Shown piece by piece: positions 61,701 to 64,000 of a DNA stretch of 64,000 nucleotides; within the stretch, counting starts at the first letter, position 1; the number at the start of each line of letters is the position of its first letter. The notes beneath the pieces are model-generated. The model was given only the letters and a program-made list of their open reading frames with translations. It searched no databases and had not been told where the DNA came from. A program made the translations under genes and the position numbers. Origin of the DNA: Harmothoe impar (lineage: Eukaryota; Annelida; Polychaeta; Phyllodocida; Polynoidae); the NCBI GenBank assembly GCA_947462335.1, contig OX381704.1, positions 40,118,942 through 40,182,941 of the forward strand, written 5' to 3'.

Positions 61701-62731
61701 CGGGGCACGTCCCCTACTCTTTTCGAAGGATAGCAAGTGTTCTTTTATTTGCCTGGCCCTAGCTACCTGGGCTAGTACCATAGTAGGCAGGGCCAGACAA
61801 ACCACGGCCTTTGATATCTCAGACGTGGTTCACTGAGGAGGAATCCCATGCCAGACCACCAGCAAGAAGGCCCGGGCCCGCGCATATGGGTTTGGATCAC
61901 AGCTTGTACGGCAACGTGTACGTCTAACGCAATGCTAAATTATGGGCTAGACGTTGCCGTACACGTTACATGTGGGCATATCTACACCTCGCTATTATTA
62001 CACTACGTGTATGTGTATTAAAGCCTCTTACCGTCTGCACCACACAGGCAGTGCTGCGTGTTGGGGTCATGGTCAGGTTGAGCTGCAAACGTTAGGTTCA
62101 GAGCATTAGAAATGTAGTCAATGATAACACAATCAGTGTTCTTTACTTTTCTTTAATAATTCGAAATTGTTTGATTTTTGTTTTTCTATGTCATTTCTGA
62201 TGAAAACCCTTTTATGGATCATTCTCCATATGCCTTTTAAAAGTGCCTAAGTATGTCCTCCCAGTGCCATACATTTGTATAGATGTCCTACATTCCCGCA
62301 TACAACACGCAAATCAAATCCTTGTGTTGTATTACAAGTTTGTAATACAACTTTAGTCTATTTTTCTTTCGATCACGTCAGAAGCACAATTTGGATAAAC
62401 ATAAGATAAATTACACACAGCGTGTTATTTGCAATTACTGTATTCGGCCTGAAATTAGTAAAAGCAAAAGGCGCTATTAAACAGCTTTGTCCCTACTTTT
62501 AGATAGAAGCTTTTTGGGGATGATTATTATGACTTTTCTTTTAATATGGTACATTTAGATAATAATACCTCGTTGTTTGCGGATGTAGTCCATGATTTTG
62601 TGTTCTCCCTCTCCCGGCACGTTGGCATCGGACAGGATGACTTGGATACCCTGCCAGCCAGGGTCGTTGTTGAGTCGGTCATGGATGTAGTAGCGCAGGC
62701 AGTCTGCCAGCCGGAACATGAAGGGTGTACC
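46619..62731 (-). CDS. XRN2: XRN2, nuclear 5'-3' exoribonuclease (25 exons, both ends missing)
   Basis: Partial gene of the Rat1/Xrn2 family. These nuclear enzymes degrade 5'-monophosphate RNA, act as the torpedo in RNA polymerase II termination, and trim rRNA and snoRNA precursors. Twenty-five exons from 62731 down to 46619 join with consistent phases into 716 codons plus one base. Visible motifs in order are GEGEHK, GADADL, a CCHC knuckle ([14 protein letters not shown]), [21 protein letters not shown], an acidic [11 protein letters not shown] linker, [11 protein letters not shown] at the start of the second conserved region, [20 protein letters not shown], and RPQLGF near the C terminus. 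The acidic residues matching human E203, E205, D233 and D235 are intact. The first exon seen corresponds to human residue 163, so the N-terminal exons lie beyond 64000. No terminal exon with a stop was recognised below 46619. XRN2 fits better than cytoplasmic XRN1 because of the GHELKEC knuckle, the SNPRQ linker and the length. Introns carry repeats described separately. Confidence 0.96.
46840..47265. mobile_element. Decayed relatives of the CATGATGCA MITE
   Basis: Two stretches (about 46840-46985 and 47090-47265) share CATGATGCA, GCACCGG and GTGCATCGTGACGACCA with the element at 40353, but clear termini are gone. Both lie in the XRN2 intron between exons x and y. Confidence 0.4.
47422..47530. 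mobile_element. MITE, TIR CAGAGATGCCACT, copy 2 (3' of XRN2 exon x)
   Basis: 109 bp with perfect 13-bp termini CAGAGATGCCACT and AGTGGCATCTCTG. It lies in the XRN2 intron between exons x and y. Confidence 0.8.
48120..48302 (-). CDS. XRN2: XRN2 exon x with RGG stretch
   Basis: 183 nt (TTTCAG acceptor, GTATAC donor). It begins (K)[15 protein letters not shown], runs through a Gly/Arg tract ([19 protein letters not shown]), then [19 protein letters not shown] and AVMQRHV. Human KPSDWEKSS and WKPQLGF bracket the same place but have only a few residues between them, so the RGG tract is an expansion. Confidence 0.93.
48778..48791 (-). promoter_or_regulatory. CTCF-like motif (13 of 14), XRN2 intron
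   Basis: On the minus strand ACACCAGGGGGCAG, mismatched only at the first position. Confidence 0.25.
49442..49510 (-). CDS. XRN2: XRN2 exon w
   Basis: 69 nt (GTTGCAG acceptor, GTGAGT donor). It encodes (V)[18 protein letters not shown] and LPGA plus two bases, matching human INFKDPQFAEDYIFKAVMLPGA. Confidence 0.93.
49776..49832 (-). CDS. XRN2: XRN2 exon v
   Basis: 57 nt (TTCCAG acceptor, GTAAGT donor). It encodes (E)[18 protein letters not shown] plus two bases, matching human CSPVPMLRDLTQNTVV. Confidence 0.9.
50382..50395 (+). promoter_or_regulatory. CTCF-like motif (13 of 14), XRN2 intron
   Basis: ACACTAGGTGGCGG, mismatched only at the first position. A weaker GCCACCTGGCAC lies 50 nt upstream. 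Confidence 0.25.
51141..51220 (-). CDS. XRN2: XRN2 exon u
   Basis: 80 nt (ATTTCAG acceptor, GTAAGT donor). It encodes [20 protein letters not shown] and FVCIPG plus two bases. Human CHGIQGKFSLDEEAILPD is the diverged counterpart. Identity is low, but the phase fits both neighbours. Confidence 0.85.
51510..51610 (-). CDS. XRN2: XRN2 exon t
   Basis: 101 nt. The acceptor TTTTTTCAG leaves AG to complete a lysine; using the next AG two bases later would give an immediate stop. It encodes [19 protein letters not shown] and [14 protein letters not shown], matching human LFVGKHHPLHDFILELY. Confidence 0.92.
51838..53510 (+). repeat. About 37-nt minisatellite, more than 40 units, in XRN2 intron
   Basis: Unit GTGTCAGGGTGTGAGTAGTA followed by CAGGGGGATGGGGCCCT. 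It fills most of the intron between exons s and t. Many point variants and 1-3 nt length changes. Confidence 0.95.
53548..53802. mobile_element. GGCC(A)n inverted-repeat element, copy 3 (in XRN2 intron)
   Basis: Left end GGCCAAAAACAAAAGAAGG then TTTGTTTCAGGTAACATGG; right end TTACCTGAAACAAACC, CTT, T run, GGCC. It lies in the intron after exon s, ending 54 nt from that exon's donor, next to the long minisatellite. Confidence 0.75.
53856..53942 (-). CDS. XRN2: XRN2 exon s
   Basis: 87 nt (CCACAG acceptor, GTAAGT donor). It encodes (G)[18 protein letters not shown] and [10 protein letters not shown]. The intron that follows (51611-53855) is unusually long for this gene and holds a minisatellite of more than 40 units and an inverted-repeat element. 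Confidence 0.95.
54300..54372 (-). CDS. XRN2: XRN2 exon r
   Basis: 73 nt (CTGCAG acceptor, GTATGT donor). It encodes [20 protein letters not shown] and FAWQ plus one base, matching human SSIIDFYPEDFAIDLNGKKY. Confidence 0.96.
54806..54895 (-). CDS. XRN2: XRN2 exon q
   Basis: 90 nt, 30 codons (ACCAG acceptor, GTAAGA donor). It encodes [20 protein letters not shown] and [10 protein letters not shown], matching human KPLEQLMGVFPAASGNFLPP. Confidence 0.95.
55398..55505 (-). CDS. XRN2: XRN2 exon p
   Basis: 108 nt, 36 codons (TTGTAG acceptor, GTAAGT donor). It encodes [20 protein letters not shown] and [16 protein letters not shown]. The first half is nearly identical to the human enzyme. Confidence 0.96.
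56019..56069 (-). CDS. XRN2: XRN2 exon o
   Basis: 51 nt, 17 codons (TATGTAG acceptor, GTAGGT donor). It encodes [17 protein letters not shown], matching human SYVEGLCWVLRYYYQ. Both splice sites are somewhat weak, but phase and similarity leave little doubt. Confidence 0.92.
56494..56578 (-). CDS. XRN2: XRN2 exon n
   Basis: 85 nt between ACCCAG and GTAAGT. It encodes (K)[18 protein letters not shown] and continues to AFRQEV. It begins the second conserved region (human RLWEAGWKQRYYKNKF). Confidence 0.95.
57015..57091 (-). CDS. XRN2: XRN2 exon m (acidic linker)
   Basis: 77 nt between TTTCAG and GTATGT. It encodes [20 protein letters not shown] and PDDEV. The basic QKRKS followed by acidic [11 protein letters not shown] mirrors human [20 protein letters not shown]. 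It is probably a nuclear localisation and phosphorylation segment; that role is inference. Confidence 0.94.
57406..57594 (-). CDS. XRN2: XRN2 exon l (linker)
   Basis: 189 nt, 63 codons, phase 0 at both ends (TTTGCAG acceptor, GTGAGT donor). It starts [19 protein letters not shown] and contains [20 protein letters not shown]. This is the flexible linker between the two conserved regions of XRN2; SNPRQ-AYEMR is the recognisable anchor. Confidence 0.94.
57882..57929 (-). CDS. XRN2: XRN2 exon k
   Basis: 48 nt between TTTACAG and GTATGT, phase 0. It encodes [16 protein letters not shown], a basic helix equivalent to human FRRRQKEKRKRMKRD. The human exon continues directly into the QPAFTP linker; here an intron separates them. 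Confidence 0.85.
58019..58068 (-). CDS. XRN2: XRN2 exon j
   Basis: 50 nt between CTTTAG and GTAAGT. It encodes (D)[16 protein letters not shown], matching human VGEVEDSIFKKRKDDED. Confidence 0.94.
58502..58559 (-). CDS. XRN2: XRN2 exon i
   Basis: 58 nt between TTTTCAG and GTAAAT. It encodes [19 protein letters not shown] plus one base, matching human GYLTESGYVNLQRVQMIM. The donor is slightly weak (GTAAAT). Confidence 0.94.
58934..58991 (-). CDS. XRN2: XRN2 exon h
   Basis: 58 nt between CCTGCAG and GTAAGT. It completes the arginine of EIR and encodes [19 protein letters not shown], matching human ENAIDRLVNIYKNVVHKTG. Confidence 0.95.
59215..59294 (-). CDS. XRN2: XRN2 exon g
   Basis: 80 nt between TTCTCAG and GTAAGT. 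It encodes [20 protein letters not shown] and LPSLEI. It holds the [13 protein letters not shown] motif, whose aspartate is part of the metal-binding active site of Xrn nucleases. Confidence 0.96.
59354..59900. mobile_element. Inverted-repeat insert in XRN2 intron with GGGAGA microsatellite
   Basis: Perfect 11-bp inverted termini TGACCCAGGGG and CCCCTGGGTCA enclose 547 bp in the intron between exons f and g. The left part holds a GGGAGA hexamer array (about 59363-59424) and then AAAAAAAAGTTTGG repeats. No coding content. Confidence 0.5.
60090..60212 (-). CDS. XRN2: XRN2 exon f
   Basis: 123 nt, 41 codons, phase 0 at both ends (TTTCAG acceptor, GTGAGT donor). It encodes [20 protein letters not shown] and continues to LPFKQDIE, matching the human segment EFIFLRLNVLREYLERELTM. 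Confidence 0.95.
60520..60569 (-). CDS. XRN2: XRN2 exon e
   Basis: 50 nt between ATTTCAG and GTATGT. It encodes (G)[16 protein letters not shown], completing the CCHC knuckle. Human has GHEVKDCEGLPREKKGK at this point. It ends in phase 0. Confidence 0.93.
60848..60937 (-). CDS. XRN2: XRN2 exon d
   Basis: 90 nt between TTTTCAG and GTATGT. It encodes [20 protein letters not shown] and then [10 protein letters not shown]. It contains the first two cysteines of the CCHC zinc knuckle; the histidine and last cysteine are in the next exon. Confidence 0.95.
61155..61172 (-). CDS. XRN2: XRN2 exon c, 18-nt microexon
   Basis: Only 18 nt, between TTGCAG and GTAAGT. It supplies (A)DLIML(G), so it carries the aspartate equivalent to human D235 and joins exon b (GAD) to exon d (GLATHEPN) in phase. 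Without it the conserved GADADLIMLGLATHEP block would lack six residues. The length is a multiple of three, so skipping would keep the frame but remove a catalytic residue. Confidence 0.9.
61478..61880. repeat. Dispersed repeat candidate with TTGTTTAACGTCC motif
   Basis: Lies in the XRN2 intron between exons b and c. It opens with GGTTGGTTGATTGGG then TTGTTTAACGTCC and contains a short CCGCATCTATG duplication. Its moderate GC and lack of splice sites differ from the surrounding intron. I associate the opening motif with repeats in lophotrochozoan genomes. Only one copy is in the window, so repeat status rests on recall. Confidence 0.35.
62032..62082 (-). CDS. XRN2: XRN2 exon b
   Basis: 51 nt between TTTGCAG and GTAAGAG. 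It encodes (A)[16 protein letters not shown] and ends one base into the next codon. The final aspartate matches human D233, the first aspartate of the GADAD metal site. Confidence 0.95.
62569..62731 (-). CDS. XRN2: XRN2 exon a
   Basis: 163 nt, phase 0 start after TTTAG, donor CGAG|GTATTA. It encodes [15 protein letters not shown] through [15 protein letters not shown], 54 codons plus one base. It carries the two catalytic glutamates of the GEGEHK motif (human E203 and E205). Human CITPGTEFM aligns at its start, which sets the phase. Confidence 0.95.
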
Positions 62732-64000
62732 CTAAACAACGAGGGATAATCATTAACATAGACGAAGGGACACACGCAGTATAATATACCAGTTACAGTA
62801 CTTATTGCCATAAAAGGACACATATCATGCATATCGGCACTACATGAAAATATACAGCAGTCCAACATTATAGCACTCCAATGCACTATATGGATATATA
62901 TCTAAAACTGGACATCGACATCCATGTAACAGAAAGCTATATTTATTAGAAGTAGAAATCCATGAATATCTATATGAAGGAGAACACCATGTTCATGCCT
63001 ATATGTCTGTGTGTATGTTCATTTCGAAATTCAAGATTGCAACCATTGATTGAATGCCACCATGCTTTCAATGTAATCTCGAATTGCAGTTGCAGTAGTT
63101 TGATACTAATAAAAAAAAATCTATTCTATTTTTCTTTCATGAACAGTTGGCATCCCATAGATTCAAGATGGCTATCACTTATTGAATGTCCCGATGCTTG
63201 AAATGCAATCTTGACTTGTAGTTGCATTAATTTGATACTATCAAAAAAACAAATCCTATTTGATTTTTCCTTCATTCAACCCATTCAAGATGGCTACCAT
63301 TTAGTAAATGCCACAATGCTTTCAGTGCAATGAAGAATTGTAGTTGCATTAATTTGATATCTATATAAGAACATTTCTATTTGATACCTTTTTCAAACAC
63401 AGTTGGCACCCCATAGGTTTAGGATGGCCACCATTCATTGAATGCCACAATGCTTTAAATGCAATCTTGAAATGTAGTTGCATTAATTTTAAACTGTTAA
63501 AAACATCCAATTTAGTTGTTTTTTTCATGAAGAGTTGGCACCCCATAGGTTCAAGATGGCCACCAATCATTGAATGCCATAATGTTTAAATGCAATCTTG
63601 AGTTGCTGTTGCATTAATTTGATTCTTAAAAAAAAAACTTTCTTTTTTTTCTTTCATGAACAGTTGGCACCCCATACATTCAAGGTGACTACCAGTCATT
63701 GCATGCCACAATGCTTTAAGTGCAATCACAAATTGTAGTTGCATTAATTTGATACTATCAAAAAAACAAATCCTATTTGATTTTTCCTTCATTCAACCCA
63801 TTCAAGATGGCTACCATTTAGTAAATGCCACAATGCTTTCAGTGCAATGAAGAATTGTAGTTGCATTAATTTGATATCTATATAAGAACATTTCTATTTG
63901 ATACCTTTTTCAAACACAGTTGGCACCCCATAGGTTTAGGATGGCCACCATTCATTGAATGCCACAATGCTTTAAATGCAATCTGGAAATGTACCGTAAA
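62732..64000 (-). other. XRN2: XRN2 upstream intron (partial)
   Basis: No exon is recognised here. The expected preceding exon (human residues up to CITP) is not seen, so the whole stretch is probably intron. Most of it is the satellite annotated at 62960-64000. Confidence 0.7.
62960..64000 (+). repeat. About 129-nt satellite with higher-order repeat
   Basis: Units contain AGTTGGCACCCCATAGGTT, TTCAAGATGGCCACCA, GAATGCCACAATGCTTTAAA and TTGTAGTTGCATTAATTTGA. Unit starts recur about every 129 nt. A block at 63241-63482 is repeated nearly unchanged 517 nt later, so four monomers form a larger unit. The array runs off the right edge. Confidence 0.9.

Noticed and set aside
63361..63792. Repeated minus-strand frames with MGCQLFMK
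   Set aside because: Translation of the 129-nt satellite monomer; frames break between monomers.

Overview
The window looks like nuclear DNA of an invertebrate animal. It holds one protein-coding gene split into many short exons with GT-AG introns, a LINE retrotransposon, several families of short inverted-repeat elements, and many minisatellites and homopolymer tracts. There is no operon structure, no dense coding and no CRISPR-like array. One dispersed repeat in an XRN2 intron carries a TTGTTTAACGTCC motif of a kind I associate with molluscs and other lophotrochozoans, so that group is my best guess at low confidence.

The host gene is XRN2 (nuclear 5'-3' exoribonuclease, Rat1/Dhp1 family), on the minus strand from about 62.73 kb down to 46.62 kb. 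I could place 25 consecutive coding exons by splice sites, reading phase and similarity to the animal family. Their phases agree at every junction and give 716 full codons plus one base. The exons for roughly the first 162 residues (human numbering) lie beyond the right edge. The last coding exon with the stop codon was not recognised. An 18-nt microexon carries the catalytic aspartate equivalent to human D235, and the C-terminal part has a Gly/Arg-rich (RGG) stretch that is much shorter in human XRN2.

Left of XRN2, positions 1-46.6 kb are a gene desert. The only clear long reading frames there belong to a LINE (8.88-12.39 kb) with an apurinic-type endonuclease and a reverse transcriptase. 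All catalytic motifs are present, but one frameshift near 10.79 kb disrupts it. The rest is tandem arrays (3.95-4.61, 22.14-22.51, 22.8-24.1, 24.2-25.1, 25.1-25.4, 26.1-26.3, 32.8-33.5, 37.0-37.3, 38.6-39.0 and 41.7-42.9 kb), MITE-like elements, and islands of apparently unique GC-rich sequence with AT-rich homeodomain-like words (6.2-6.6, 17.3-18.2, 37.5-38.0, 39.0-39.8 and 44.2-45.3 kb). In human, XRN2 lies beside NKX2-4, NKX2-2, PAX1 and FOXA2, so these islands may be regulatory DNA of a neighbouring developmental gene outside the window. This is inference; no homeobox is visible here.

Structures that deserve a second look: three separate minisatellites built on the same GTGTRAGTAGTAC core; two satellites of about 128 nt sharing a YY1-like CAAGATGGC word; one leader sequence placed just before two unrelated tandem arrays, as in Helentron-like non-autonomous elements; and nested perfect inverted repeats at 45.56-46.49 kb. 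I found no convincing new enzymatic system.
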